From: Nostoc sp. LEGE 06077
GTDB taxonomy: Bacteria; Cyanobacteriota; Cyanobacteriia; Cyanobacteriales; Nostocaceae
DNA length: 64,000 nucleotides
Assembly (NCBI RefSeq): GCF_015207705.1
Contig: NZ_JADEWI010000031.1
Coordinates: 1-64,000, forward strand
Direction of reading: 5' to 3'
This document shows positions 34,205 to 43,526 of the stretch, piece after piece. The position numbers were made by a program, and so were the translations under genes. The notes beneath the pieces were generated by a model that was not told the DNA's origin, made no database searches, and saw nothing but the letters and a program-made list of their open reading frames with translations. Numbering within the stretch: position 1 is the stretch's first letter; each line of letters starts with the position of its first letter.

Positions 34205-35650
34205 GTGAGGCAGTCTGTGACCAGTCAAAGAACTTCGGCGGAAGAAAACCACTCAAAAACCCCCAATTTGAAGGGCAGAAAGTCAATAAACCCTAAATCG
34301 GGACGTTGGTTGTGGTTCTGGGTGGGTATGAGTGGTATTGCAATGGTGTCAGCAATGGCAGGAGCTTTGTTGGCAGTTTCTTTAACCAGTACGCCATTGC
34401 AGCAAGCCGACCTTAGTCCTCAAGAAGAGGCTGTCTTTGATAGCGATGCGATCGCTGGTGGCGGATTGCGCTTTTCGGAATTAACTCGCCCTGTGAATCT
34501 TTTGGTGATGGGGATGAGCGTATTACCACCAGATGTTCAAAATCCTCCCAGCGATACCAAAAATCTTCGTTACTTACCGCAAGTCAATTCTTTTGATGGT
34601 CTTTCTGATGTCATGCTGTTGGTCAAATTTGACCCAGAGACGAAAAAAATAGTCATGCTTTCGATTCCCAGAGATACCCGCACGGAAATTGAAGGGCATG
34701 GGACACGAAAAATTAATGCTGCTAATGTCGAAGGCGGCCCGGCTTTAACTGCCAAAACTGTGAGCAATCTTTTGGGCGGTGTTGGTATTGACCGCTATAT
34801 TCGGATTAATGTTCTGGGAGTTGCTAAACTCATTGATGCTTTGGGTGGTGTGACAGTCTATGTTCCCAAAGATATGAAATACCAAGATGATTCTCAGCAT
34901 CTATATATTAATTTAAAAGCAGGTAAGCAGCATCTCAACGGGGAGCAAACGCTACAATTACTCCGTTTTCGTCATGATGAATTAGGCGATATCGGCCGAA
35001 TTCAGCGCCAGCAAATGGTAATTCGCGCCTTGACTGACCAAAGTCTCAACCCTGCTACCCTAACTCAATTACCCAAAATCCTCAATGTGGTCAAAGAACA
35101 CATTGATACTAATTTGACGGTTGAAGAATTAGTGGCTTTATTAGGTTTTGGTGTGCGGACTAATCGCGCCAACATGCAGATGTCAATGCTGCCAGGTCGT
35201 TTTAGCGAGAAAGGCGAGTATGATGCCAGTTATTGGTTGCCCAGCAAAAATGGGATTGCCAAACTCATGGCTAAACAATTTGGCTTACAATCAAACGCTG
35301 AAAATACCGAAACTCAGCAGGTGAATGATCCTGGTTCTGTGCGGATAGCAATTCAAGATAGTACAGGTAGCGATCGCGCCACCCTAAGACCTTTAATTCG
35401 CGCTTTAGAAAGGTCTGGATATCGTAATATTTATGTGTCTAAGCCTTGGAGTGAACCTCTAGAAGTAACTCATATTGTTGCCCAACAGGGAGACGGCAAT
35501 AGTGCTGAATCAATTCGAGATGTTTTGGGAATAGGCGAAGTGCGCGTTGAAAGCACTGGTAGTCTGGATTCCGATATCAGCATTCAAGTGGGCAAAGATT
35601 GGTTGCAACACCAAATGCCTTTGAATGATTCTAGTCAATCTTCTTATTAA
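34205..35650 (+). CDS. LytR-CpsA-Psr (LCP) family protein
   Basis: A 481-aa type II membrane protein: cytoplasmic basic N-terminus, one membrane segment (WLWFWVGMSGIAMVSAMAGALLAVS), then the LCP domain at about residues 95-285 (DVMLLVKFDPETKKIVMLSIPRDTRTEI, RKINAANVEGGPALT, LLRFRHDELGDIGRIQRQQ). The Arg and Asp residues that hold the polyprenyl pyrophosphate are present. A C-terminal LytR_C domain follows (about 385-465). LCP enzymes attach glycopolymers to peptidoglycan. The start is a GTG at 34205; a second GTG at 34217 is an alternative. Confidence 0.93.
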   Translation: MRQSVTSQRTSAEENHSKTPNLKGRKSINPKSGRWLWFWVGMSGIAMVSAMAGALLAVSLTSTPLQQADLSPQEEAVFDSDAIAGGGLRFSELTRPVNLLVMGMSVLPPDVQNPPSDTKNLRYLPQVNSFDGLSDVMLLVKFDPETKKIVMLSIPRDTRTEIEGHGTRKINAANVEGGPALTAKTVSNLLGGVGIDRYIRINVLGVAKLIDALGGVTVYVPKDMKYQDDSQHLYINLKAGKQHLNGEQTLQLLRFRHDELGDIGRIQRQQMVIRALTDQSLNPATLTQLPKILNVVKEHIDTNLTVEELVALLGFGVRTNRANMQMSMLPGRFSEKGEYDASYWLPSKNGIAKLMAKQFGLQSNAENTETQQVNDPGSVRIAIQDSTGSDRATLRPLIRALERSGYRNIYVSKPWSEPLEVTHIVAQQGDGNSAESIRDVLGIGEVRVESTGSLDSDISIQVGKDWLQHQMPLNDSSQSSY

Positions 35651-35666
35651 CCCAAAGATTTTTTCC

Positions 35667-35710
35667 ATAGCAGAGGAGATGTGAGCGCATTTTCCTCTGC
35701 TATTTATTTT
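35667..35710 (+). terminator. intrinsic terminator of the LCP gene
   Basis: ATAGCAGAGGA (35667-35677) pairs with TCCTCTGCTAT (35693-35703), followed by TTATTTT. It lies 16 bp after the stop codon. Confidence 0.8.
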
Positions 35711-35729
35711 GCTCAAGACCCATTTCTAT

Positions 35730-36392
35730 CTATTTGAGAAATGTGAAGGAATTCACCACCTGTTGATATGCTCGGCGGTAAATTGCATCATTAATGCCAT
35801 AACCAGTTTTAGATAATGATACAACAATAATTCGGGAATCTTTAGGGCTGATAAAAGCGACATTTTCTTTTTCGTACAAACCACTAGATTGAAATTTTAT
35901 TCCCATTTGTCCAGCAATCTTCGCAGATTTAAAGTCACGGCTACCTGTAAATTCGTTACTCTGCTTCACCCACTGCTGCAAAGAGAGTTTGAGCGGGTTA
36001 TTATATATAGCTACTTGAACATTAGCTGGATATTCCGTACCGCCGTTGTATGCGCCAGATCGGATTTTTTGCGCGTGTTGTTTAGTCCAGATATCAACAG
36101 CCGCCAGGGGAGATGCAACATTATTTCTCGGAGTTGATATCTTGTTATCTATAACAAAATCTTTGATGGAGTAATTAAACCGAAACCGAAAGCGATCGCT
36201 GCGGTAAATTCCTCGTGCTTGTGGTACAGCTTTGGGAGTGGACTTTTCTAAGGAGACAACTGATGTGGCGATCGCTTGGCTAGTTGGAGAAGAACTAATT
36301 TTAGATTGACCAGCGAGTATTCCGACTGCGAATAAACTCATCAAAATTGGCGGCAAAATCCATTGCTGAATTTGCTTGTAGTCAACTTGCAT
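35730..36392 (-). CDS. hypothetical exported protein
   Basis: A 220-aa protein with an N-terminal hydrophobic segment (WILPPILMSLFAVGILAGQ) acting as signal or anchor. The rest looks like a small PsbP/Mog1-like alpha/beta domain: YRSDRFRFRFNYSIKDFVID, VQVAIYNNPLKLSLQQWVKQ, KIAGQMGIKFQSSGLYEKENVAFIS, IIVVSLSK. The family is not certain. It converges on the LCP gene and shares its terminator region. Confidence 0.75.
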   Translation of the reverse strand: MQVDYKQIQQWILPPILMSLFAVGILAGQSKISSSPTSQAIATSVVSLEKSTPKAVPQARGIYRSDRFRFRFNYSIKDFVIDNKISTPRNNVASPLAAVDIWTKQHAQKIRSGAYNGGTEYPANVQVAIYNNPLKLSLQQWVKQSNEFTGSRDFKSAKIAGQMGIKFQSSGLYEKENVAFISPKDSRIIVVSLSKTGYGINDAIYRRAYQQVVNSFTFLK

Positions 36393-36648
36393 TATTCCCT
36401 CCTGAAAATTTTATCGTTTAGATGATTGGGAAATAATAGATCCAAGTTTTCCACAACAATTTCCACAATTTAGAATTGAGAGTTTCCTATCCCCAGCCTC
36501 TTGAAGAAGTTGGGGATATGATTGATTAAGCTAAAACACATCTAGTTTGCAAATAAAATTTTATCAATCTTTTGTAGGGTGGGCATCTTGCCTGCTCAAA
36601 TAATGCAACTTAAATGCCGATTAGCTGACTATATTTATTTACAAAACT
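36393..36648. other. intergenic region with an interspersed repeat
   Basis: GTAGGGTGGGCATCTTGCCTGC at 36574-36595 recurs, slightly changed and inverted, at 60750-60772. The rest is AT-rich and featureless. Confidence 0.6.
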
Positions 36649-36683
36649 TCAAGCGCCCAGACTGCTAGAGTCTGGGCGCTTGA
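36649..36683 (-). terminator. strong hairpin terminator
   Basis: A perfect 15-bp stem, TCAAGCGCCCAGACT (36649-36663) with 36669-36683, and a 5-nt loop. On the minus strand the stem is followed by AGTTTTGT. It lies just after the stop of the Cys-rich copper protein gene. Confidence 0.85.
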
Positions 36684-36719
36684 ATAATAGGTTGCAGAAA
36701 CTTCTGCGGAGTAGTTAAA

Positions 36720-37082
36720 TTAAGCAGGCATCATTTCCATAGAACGGCAGACTTCAGCACATTTGCGGCAAGCTGCTGCACAATCCATCATCTTGGAATC
36801 GTCGCTCATTTTTTCACAAGCCATTGCACAGCGATCGCACATTTCGGCACACAGCATACAAGTGCGTCCCATGAATTCTGAACCGCCCATCATCATGTTC
36901 ATACACATCATGCACATCTCCGAGCAATCACGCATCATGCTCATCATGCTCATGTCCATATACTTACCGCCTTTGCTCATACAGTAAGTCATAGTTTCCA
37001 TACACATTTTGTGACATTCCATGAAAGCATCCATACAAGTTTGCATTTCTGAAGTCATGGATTCAGTCATCATCATCATCAT
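36720..37082 (-). CDS. four-helix bundle copper-storage protein (Csp/DUF326 family)
   Basis: A 120-aa protein with 16 cysteines, mostly in C-x3-C or C-x2-C spacing on predicted helices (MQTCMDAFMECHKMC, DCSEMCMMCMNM, CAEMCDRCAMACE, CAAACRKCAEVC), and many Met. This is the pattern of Csp proteins, which bind many Cu(I) ions inside a four-helix bundle. There is no Tat or Sec signal, so it should be cytosolic like Csp3. The start is at 37082, where five ATG codons in a row follow AGGAG by 9 nt; the frame upstream of this is not coding. Has its own terminator. Confidence 0.92.
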   Translation of the reverse strand: MMMMMTESMTSEMQTCMDAFMECHKMCMETMTYCMSKGGKYMDMSMMSMMRDCSEMCMMCMNMMMGGSEFMGRTCMLCAEMCDRCAMACEKMSDDSKMMDCAAACRKCAEVCRSMEMMPA

Positions 37083-38255
37083 AAGAAAAATCTCCTGATT
37101 TTTTGATGCTTTAATACTGTCCTTTATAGGACTTACCCATAACATTAATCTGATATTTTTAAGTGGTCAATAGATTTGTTTATGTCATTTTTTTAAGACA
37201 TCAATCCCGATAAGTTTACCGGAATTAGTAGATAATTACCCCTAAATAAGTGATGTTTATCAGCGAATGATTCAGAGAGCAAGCTTTGAAACAACGGTTG
37301 CTAACTAGAGATTCTTTGGCAAAGTTCAAATCCCTTGAGAGATTAACTTTAGAATCATATTTATCACTGTACATAATGTTATATTTCTTTAACTATCAAT
37401 TGAAAAATGTTTTAAACTTAATCTAACCTTTTTGATAAATTTCATTCACCTCAAGATAGATATATGTAAATACATCTAGAAAATAATTTAGGGTTTTTAT
37501 AATATGTGAAAATCAAAAGTCTATTTACATAAATAGACAAATTATCAAAGTTTTTATCTGGATAAAATAAATATACAAGACAAGATAATACTCTATTTAT
37601 ATAGATTTTAGTTAATATTTGGACAAATCTCTCTCGTTAAGTAAGTAGCAGTTCACGAAGGCTACTTATAGCATTTTAGATTTTGGAGTTTGGCAGGGGT
37701 TATTGGTAAGCTTTTCCATAATCTAACTGTCGCAATCATTTTTAAATTTAGTATGAAATATCCCCTACCATCTCATACCGTCACTGATCATGAATGAGAT
37801 GCCCACCATAATTCAGGAGACTCAATCAGATACTCAAAATGGATAGAATTACAGCATTATGTGCAACTTTCGTCTATCCAGAAATTTCGGTTGTTAGTTT
37901 AGCCAAAGTTTTGGGAATTATACAAAATAGTAATCTCATAGAGATTGTCAGTCAGATCAATCATGACTGACTGGGCTGGTCTAATCCACGAAAATTCCAG
38001 ATCACAGCTAAGTTTTCGCTCATGCATCTTCCACACAGAATATGGCAACAAAGATGAACTGTATTTATTTGTCATCGCCAAAATTGCATCAAACCCAGGA
38101 TTGGCAAAGACAGGGGTAAAGCAGGATGACGCTGGCTCAACGAGGGATTAAACTGTGGGTAATGTCAATCATTTATGGTTAAAAGAGACACATAAATAAA
38201 ACAAATGGCCTTGTTAATTATTCCTAAAGTCTAATTCTGCTATACAAAACTACTT
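37083..38255. other. AT-rich intergenic region, 1.17 kb
   Basis: No convincing gene. Two overlapping frames of 60-68 codons near 37899-38151 on opposite strands lack ribosome binding sites and recognisable sequence. The far end should hold the cyclase promoter. Confidence 0.5.
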
Positions 38256-40841
38256 ATGACAGTGCATCAACGTGGTGTTGGGGAGACCGCTGATTTAATT
38301 ATTGGTGTTCACAACCAAGAAAATCAACAATTACAACCCAATTCTGCTCCTGTGGGTGCTCTTGCCAGAAGAAAAGGCACTATTTCTACTTTTCTTGCTC
38401 CCCTGACTCAGGATACTTTTAAACAAGTTGTGACTGAAGTCGAGCATAAATTACAGATTGTACATCAAACCCTGTCAATGTTGGATTCTCACGGTTTTGA
38501 AACAATCTTGCAAGAAATGTTGCAGTCAATTACCTTAAAAACTGGGGAATTATTAGGAGCAGACCGGACAACTATCTTTTTGTTAGATGAAGAAAAACAA
38601 GAACTGTGGTCAATTGTTGCTGCGGGAGAAGGCGATCGCTCACTCGAAATTCGCATCCCCGCCGATAAAGGGATTGCTGGTGAAGTCGCTACCTTAAAAC
38701 AAGTAGTGAATATTCCCTTTGATTTTTATAATGATCCCCGTTCGATATTTGCCCAAGCACAAGAAAAAGTTACAGGCTACCGTACCTATACAATGCTGGC
38801 TTTGCCATTGTTAAATGAGCAAGGGCAGTTAGTGGCAGTAGTACAGTTACTCAATAAATTAAAGTCAATACATGATATCCATGCGCCACTAGGCGAGCGA
38901 ATTGATACCAAAGGTTTTACACACAGCGACGAACAGTTATTTCAAGAATTTGCGCCGTCGATTCGCTTGATTTTAGAATCATCGCGCTCTTTTTACATAG
39001 CGACGCAAAAACAAAGAGCCGCGGCGGCGTTGATGAAAGCGATTAAGTCTTTGAGTCAAAGCAGTCTGGACTTAGAAGATACCCTGAAGCGGGTAATGGA
39101 CGAAGCCAAAGAACTGATGAACGCTGATCGCAGTACCCTATGGTTAATCGATCGCGATCGCCATGAGTTATGGACAAAAATTACTCAAGATGACGGTTCA
39201 ACCAGAGAATTACGTGTACATATCGGTAAGGGTTTTGCGGGTATGGTCGCAGTATCTGGCAAAACACTGAATATTCCCTTTGATTTGTACGATCATCAAG
39301 ACTCAGAAACAGCCAAACACATTGACCAGCAAAATGGTTATCGTACCTGTAGTTTATTGTGTATGCCAGTGTTTAACGCCGATCAAGAATTGATTGGTGT
39401 TACACAATTGGTAAATAAAAAGAAATCTGGGGATTTTCCGCCTTATAATCCGGCAACTTGGCCGAAAGCGCCTGAATGCTTCCAAGCTAGTTTTGACCGT
39501 AATGACGAAGATTTCATGGAAGCTTTTAACATCCAAGCAGGGGTGGCGTTGCAAAATGCTCAACTGTTTGCCACAGTCAAACAACAAGAACAAATGCAAC
39601 GGGATATTTTGCGAAGTCTTTCTAATGGTGTAATTTCTACAGATAAATCAGGTTGTATTATTGCTGCTAATGAAAGTGCAAAACGCTTACTGGGTATAGA
39701 AACAGAAGAACGTTTAGAAGGTAAATTAATTAATGAAGCGATCGCCATTAAAGAAGGCGACTTTAGCAAATGGTTTCAAGATGCCTTACATGGAGATGAT
39801 ATCAAACGCCGCCAGCAATATTATCCTGACCGTACACTCATAACTACAGATACTGAACAGCACAGTATTAATTTATCAATTAATTCCATTGCTGATGCCA
39901 GCGACCAACAGCAAGTACGCGGCGCATTGGTGGTGATGGAAGACATTAGTGATGAGAAACGCCTCAAAAGTACAATGTACCGCTACATGACTCAGGAATT
40001 AGCGGAAGAATTACTCAAATTAGATGATGCCAAATTAGGAGGCGATCGCAAAGAAGTTTCAATTTTATTCTCTGATATTCGCGGCTACACCACTTTGACA
40101 GAAAACCTGGAAGCAGAAGAAGTGGTGAGTATGCTCAATGAATATTTTGAGTCAATGGTAGAAGCCGTTTTTAAACACAAAGGTACTCTCGATAAATACA
40201 TTGGCGATGCCATTATGGCTGTGTTTGGTTCTCCTCTACCTTTAGAAGAACACGCTTGGATGGCCGTACAAACATCTGTCGAAATGCGCCATCGCTTGCA
40301 CGAATTTAACCAACGTCGCTACGCAGCTAATAAACCCAGAATTAATATTGGCATTGGGATCAATTCCGATACAGTAATTAGTGGCAACATTGGCTCAAGT
40401 AAGCGGATGGAATTTACCGCCATTGGTGATGGTGTTAACCTCGGTTCCCGCTTGGAAAGTGTTAGCAAACAATACGGTTGTGACATTATTCTCAGTGATA
40501 ATACATTTAAACCCTGCCGAGAATATATTTGGGCAAGAGAATTAGATTACATTCGTGTCAAAGGTAGAAACGAGCCGGTATCTATATATGAATTAGTGGG
40601 TTTACGTACTGACCCCATTCCTAGTGACAAATTGCAAGTTATTGAACACTATCACAAAGGGCGTGAATATTATCTCCAGCGTGAGTTTTCTTATGCTAGG
40701 GCTGAATTTGCCAAGGTTTTAGCATTTGACAACCAAGATAAAGCTGCGATGTTACATCTTTTGCGTTGTCAGCATTGGCTACAATCACCCCCAACTGAGT
40801 TCGATTGGGATGATGGTGTTTGGACGTTTAATGAGAAGTAA
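38256..40841 (+). CDS. GAF-GAF-PAS class III adenylate cyclase (CyaB1/CyaB2 type)
   Basis: An 861-aa soluble enzyme forming cAMP from ATP. The order is a short N-terminus, GAF-A (about 75-235), GAF-B (about 270-435), PAS (about 450-560) and the catalytic domain (about 595-790), then a TPR-like tail. Both GAF domains carry the NK-F-DE signature (LLNKLKS...HSDEQ; LVNKKKS...RNDED), which in Anabaena CyaB2 marks cAMP-binding GAFs. The cyclase has both metal Asp residues (FSDIRGYT, GDAIMAVFG), the purine-specifying Lys (TLDKYIG) and a Thr (EFTAIGDGVN) in place of the second specificity Asp. This is the class IIIb pattern linked to bicarbonate stimulation. Length and order match CyaB1/CyaB2; which of the two is not resolved. 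Confidence 0.95.
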   Translation: MTVHQRGVGETADLIIGVHNQENQQLQPNSAPVGALARRKGTISTFLAPLTQDTFKQVVTEVEHKLQIVHQTLSMLDSHGFETILQEMLQSITLKTGELLGADRTTIFLLDEEKQELWSIVAAGEGDRSLEIRIPADKGIAGEVATLKQVVNIPFDFYNDPRSIFAQAQEKVTGYRTYTMLALPLLNEQGQLVAVVQLLNKLKSIHDIHAPLGERIDTKGFTHSDEQLFQEFAPSIRLILESSRSFYIATQKQRAAAALMKAIKSLSQSSLDLEDTLKRVMDEAKELMNADRSTLWLIDRDRHELWTKITQDDGSTRELRVHIGKGFAGMVAVSGKTLNIPFDLYDHQDSETAKHIDQQNGYRTCSLLCMPVFNADQELIGVTQLVNKKKSGDFPPYNPATWPKAPECFQASFDRNDEDFMEAFNIQAGVALQNAQLFATVKQQEQMQRDILRSLSNGVISTDKSGCIIAANESAKRLLGIETEERLEGKLINEAIAIKEGDFSKWFQDALHGDDIKRRQQYYPDRTLITTDTEQHSINLSINSIADASDQQQVRGALVVMEDISDEKRLKSTMYRYMTQELAEELLKLDDAKLGGDRKEVSILFSDIRGYTTLTENLEAEEVVSMLNEYFESMVEAVFKHKGTLDKYIGDAIMAVFGSPLPLEEHAWMAVQTSVEMRHRLHEFNQRRYAANKPRINIGIGINSDTVISGNIGSSKRMEFTAIGDGVNLGSRLESVSKQYGCDIILSDNTFKPCREYIWARELDYIRVKGRNEPVSIYELVGLRTDPIPSDKLQVIEHYHKGREYYLQREFSYARAEFAKVLAFDNQDKAAMLHLLRCQHWLQSPPTEFDWDDGVWTFNEK

Positions 40842-40897
40842 TTCTGAAAAAATTAGCAGTTAGAATTCTAAATTTATTGGTAAAACAGGCTTTTTGA

Positions 40898-41479
40898 CTA
40901 CGGAAATCCCCAAGGACGAAACCATGAATCACTATAGTTGTAAAATTGCAATCTGCCAAAACCTAAAAATTGGCCGTGAGACTTTTCCCCTGGGGGAAAA
41001 GCTGTGACTCCAAAGAGATAAACACCAGTACTTCGCGGATTTTGCCAGGGTTTTAGACCAATTGTAATTGTTTTACCTGGAGACACTGGCGGATCAAATC
41101 TTAGGGTGACAGTCCGTGTTTTGCTATCGCCTGCGACATTTTGTAATTCTACCTTTTGTCCTTTGCCTGAAGGCTTGCCTTCAAAAGCTACACTATCGTT
41201 CAAATCAAAGCGAATATTATCTACTCCCTCATGCTGATTAATCGCTAGACTTTGTAGTGGTTCTCCAGCGTTTTCTGGCAAGCTGATTGTAAAGTAATAT
41301 GTAGCACCCCATGCGTAAACCTCGTTATAGGTAGTACTTGCATTAACGAGGCGTGGTGGTTGTGCAAAATACACTGTGCCATCTCGTAATTGAATGGCAT
41401 AACTTGGCGGGCGAAGGTATCCGTTGATTAAGGTTATGCTGGCGATCGCTGCACCTAACAACACTCTAGAACGCATCAC
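40898..41479 (-). CDS. DUF2808 family exported protein
   Basis: A 193-aa cyanobacterial protein with a signal peptide (VLLGAAIASITLINGYLRPPSYA). The mature part is beta-rich: RDGTVYFAQPPRLV, YYFTISLPENAGEPLQSLAINQ, RTVTLRFDPPVSPGKTITIGLKPWQNP, GVYLFGVTAFPPG. This is the DUF2808 signature; function unknown, probably periplasmic or outer surface. It converges on the cyclase. Confidence 0.9.
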   Translation of the reverse strand: MMRSRVLLGAAIASITLINGYLRPPSYAIQLRDGTVYFAQPPRLVNASTTYNEVYAWGATYYFTISLPENAGEPLQSLAINQHEGVDNIRFDLNDSVAFEGKPSGKGQKVELQNVAGDSKTRTVTLRFDPPVSPGKTITIGLKPWQNPRSTGVYLFGVTAFPPGEKSHGQFLGFGRLQFYNYSDSWFRPWGFP

Positions 41480-41765
41480 TTTTTTTGGATGATTACTTAA
41501 TTAATATTGTATGTTGAGTGCGCCATCCCTGTATTATTTAAGTCAAATTCAGTTATCAACAAGCACAACAATAGATACTTTTGTTACAGTTATTTGACTA
41601 ATTTAACTTTCTAGATAAACTGCATTTTTTACCTCTATTTATATTTATGTAACTTGTTTGCTTCTCCTAGTTAATACTAATTTATAAAAGTTAATTGATA
41701 TTTGTTGTCAAAGTCACTCTTTAAGTTAGAAACTAAGAGTAAAAGAGCAGCAATTATTTCGTATT

Positions 41766-42257
41766 ATGAATACACTTGCTACAGTTACATTTAAGCGGTC
41801 AATTTGGCAACCAGCCATTATGTTGACCTTGGTTTTTTGGCTCAGTGCCAGCGTTATTTTAGATTGGGTAATAATGCCTAGTCTTTATCTTTCTGGAATG
41901 ATGACCGAAGCTAGTTTTACTACAGCTGGCTATGCAATTTTTTGGAATTTTAATCGGATTGAATTGTTATCTGCTGCGGTAATTTTAAGCGGTGTATTGG
42001 CTTTGAGTAAAACCAAACATAACTGGCATCCAAATACTATTGTTTTTGCTATCATCTTGCTAACAGTATCTCTGCTACAAACGTACTTTTTAACTCCCAA
42101 TATGTGCGCCGCTGGAATTCATCTCAATTTGTTTGAAACAGGTACAATTCCAGCATCAATGGATGTATTACACGGTGGTTACTGGATGTTAGAAGTGGTT
42201 AAGTTGGTGACTGGGGGAATATTGTTAAGCCAATGTTGGCGGATACAAGCAGAATAA
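41766..42257 (+). CDS. hypothetical four-helix membrane protein
   Basis: A 163-aa protein with four hydrophobic segments (PAIMLTLVFWLSASVILDWVIM, IELLSAAVILSGVLAL, TIVFAIILLTVSLLQTYFL, GGYWMLEVVKLVTGGILL). No known motif. Stands alone; ATG start with an upstream purine-rich stretch (AAGAGTAAAAGAGCAG). Confidence 0.75.
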   Translation: MNTLATVTFKRSIWQPAIMLTLVFWLSASVILDWVIMPSLYLSGMMTEASFTTAGYAIFWNFNRIELLSAAVILSGVLALSKTKHNWHPNTIVFAIILLTVSLLQTYFLTPNMCAAGIHLNLFETGTIPASMDVLHGGYWMLEVVKLVTGGILLSQCWRIQAE

Positions 42258-42331
42258 AGGGAATAGGGAGTAGGAAAGATAAAACTTCTCCACAGTGGCT
42301 TATTCAAGACTCGTTGCAAAAATTGAATGTG

Positions 42332-42364
42332 AAAAAACCCCAGCTTTTGTCAAAAACTGGGGTT
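42332..42364 (-). terminator. intrinsic terminator of the GDT1 pair
   Basis: AACCCCAG and CTGGGGTT (42336-42343 and 42357-42364) form the stem with further TTTT/AAAA pairing inside. On the minus strand it runs into TTTTTTC. Confidence 0.85.
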
Positions 42365-42383
42365 CTCATTTTTCAGTAATAAT

Positions 42384-42686
42384 TTAGGGTGTTGGTTCCG
42401 AGTCTGGTGATTCTTCGTTGTTAAAAAATAACAACCTTGCAGCTAAAATGGCAAAACCCACAGCCGCGATCGCTTTTAATATACGTGTAGGTAATAACTC
42501 TGCTACTGCACCACCGGCTAATGAGCCTAAAAGACTGGTTAATAATAGTGCGCCTGCTGTACCAAAAAATATAGCCTTCTGAGATTGGCCACGGCTAGAT
42601 AGTGCGATCGCCGCTAACTGGCTTTTATCACCCAATTCTGATAAAAAAACTGTAATAAAGCTTATTCCTAAAAGATGCCAATCCAT
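42384..42686 (-). CDS. TMEM165/GDT1 (UPF0016) half-size transporter, probable Mn exporter subunit
   Basis: A 100-aa protein with three membrane segments and one copy of the E-x-G-D-K-S motif (SELGDKSQLAAIAL, Glu17-Gly19-Asp20). Full-size GDT1 proteins carry two such repeats; here each repeat is a separate protein and the other half is encoded 60 bp upstream. Anabaena has such split pairs, described as hemi manganese exchangers, that act together to export Mn2+. The C-terminus is short and acidic. Confidence 0.9.
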   Translation of the reverse strand: MDWHLLGISFITVFLSELGDKSQLAAIALSSRGQSQKAIFFGTAGALLLTSLLGSLAGGAVAELLPTRILKAIAAVGFAILAARLLFFNNEESPDSEPTP

Positions 42687-42746
42687 ATTTTTATAGGGAG
42701 TAGTGTAATTTTGGTTTTATAGTTAAATAAAATTTGGGGAGATTAA

Positions 42747-43163
42747 TTAACCTTGCAAGACATCCCAAAACAGCATCACGGAAATTAATAGCAACATAAC
42801 TCCGGCTGATTTTTCTACAGTCTTGACACTGAGGCGACTGGATATCCAACTACCTAAAAGCACACCCAATAAACTTGTAGTGATTAGTGCAGCCGCAGAT
42901 CCAATAAAAACTACCCAAGGTGCATGAGATTCTGCACTCATTAACAAGGTCGATAGCTGGGTTTTATCGCCAATTTCTGCGAGAAATATGGTAACGAAAG
43001 TTGTACCAAAAACTACAAAAGCTGATTCTTGCTTTTTGTGACTAGCAGTAATTATCGGTTCTAGTGGCTCAATAGTGGCCGTAGTGAGATGAGATTGAGA
43101 ATTTTCGAGGAATTCTGGCAAGTCTTTGGCCGAAATAGCTATAGGTGTAGAGTCAAGTTTCAC
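42747..43163 (-). CDS. TMEM165/GDT1 (UPF0016) half-size transporter, partner subunit
   Basis: A 138-aa protein with a 45-residue polar N-terminal extension followed by the GDT1 repeat (FVTIFLAEIGDKTQLSTLLM, Glu63) and two more membrane segments. First gene of a two-gene operon with the 100-aa half. It starts with GTG at 43163; I see no yybP-ykoY-type riboswitch upstream. The long N-terminal extension is unusual and may be cytoplasmic. Confidence 0.9.
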   Translation of the reverse strand: MKLDSTPIAISAKDLPEFLENSQSHLTTATIEPLEPIITASHKKQESAFVVFGTTFVTIFLAEIGDKTQLSTLLMSAESHAPWVVFIGSAAALITTSLLGVLLGSWISSRLSVKTVEKSAGVMLLLISVMLFWDVLQG

Positions 43164-43526
43164 AGGCAGGAGTTTTTTACTAAGTTATTTTCATATTCTT
43201 CTCATTTTCTCAGATATTTGTCATAAATTGCAACTGTATTGCCTAAATATTTAGTGAGAATAAAGTTTTGTGTACGGCTAGTGTGCATTAAAGTTGCGGA
43301 TTATCTGGTTGAGACTGTCCTTTGTGAATACAAATGACCAATGAACGCCGCATTGCTTCTCTTAATCGGAGACATTGTGCGTACCTTGCTTCCCCCTACC
43401 TAGGGATACAAGACAATATGTCCCCAACGCACTGGCTGCTAATGACCAAGGACGACCTTTATGGATAATTCTGTAATGTAGATGTGTTTTAGCTCACGGG
43501 TTGGATTTCACTTCGTTCCACAAATT
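43164..43526. other. intergenic region, 363 bp
   Basis: Contains short interspersed repeat fragments (AATGACCAATGAACGCCGCATTGC near 43331; GACATTGTGCGTACCTTGC near 43371). No gene or terminator identified. Confidence 0.4.

Noticed and set aside
37321-37345. GTTCAAATCCC segment resembling a tRNA T-arm
   Set aside because: No acceptor, D-arm or anticodon stem could be paired around it.
37899-38151. Overlapping small frames on both strands upstream of the cyclase
   Set aside because: Neither has a start signal or protein-like conservation clues; at most one could be real and I cannot choose.
43164-43526. Possible Mn-sensing yybP-ykoY riboswitch upstream of the GDT1 pair
   Set aside because: The characteristic paired helices and conserved loop bases were not found on the minus strand.
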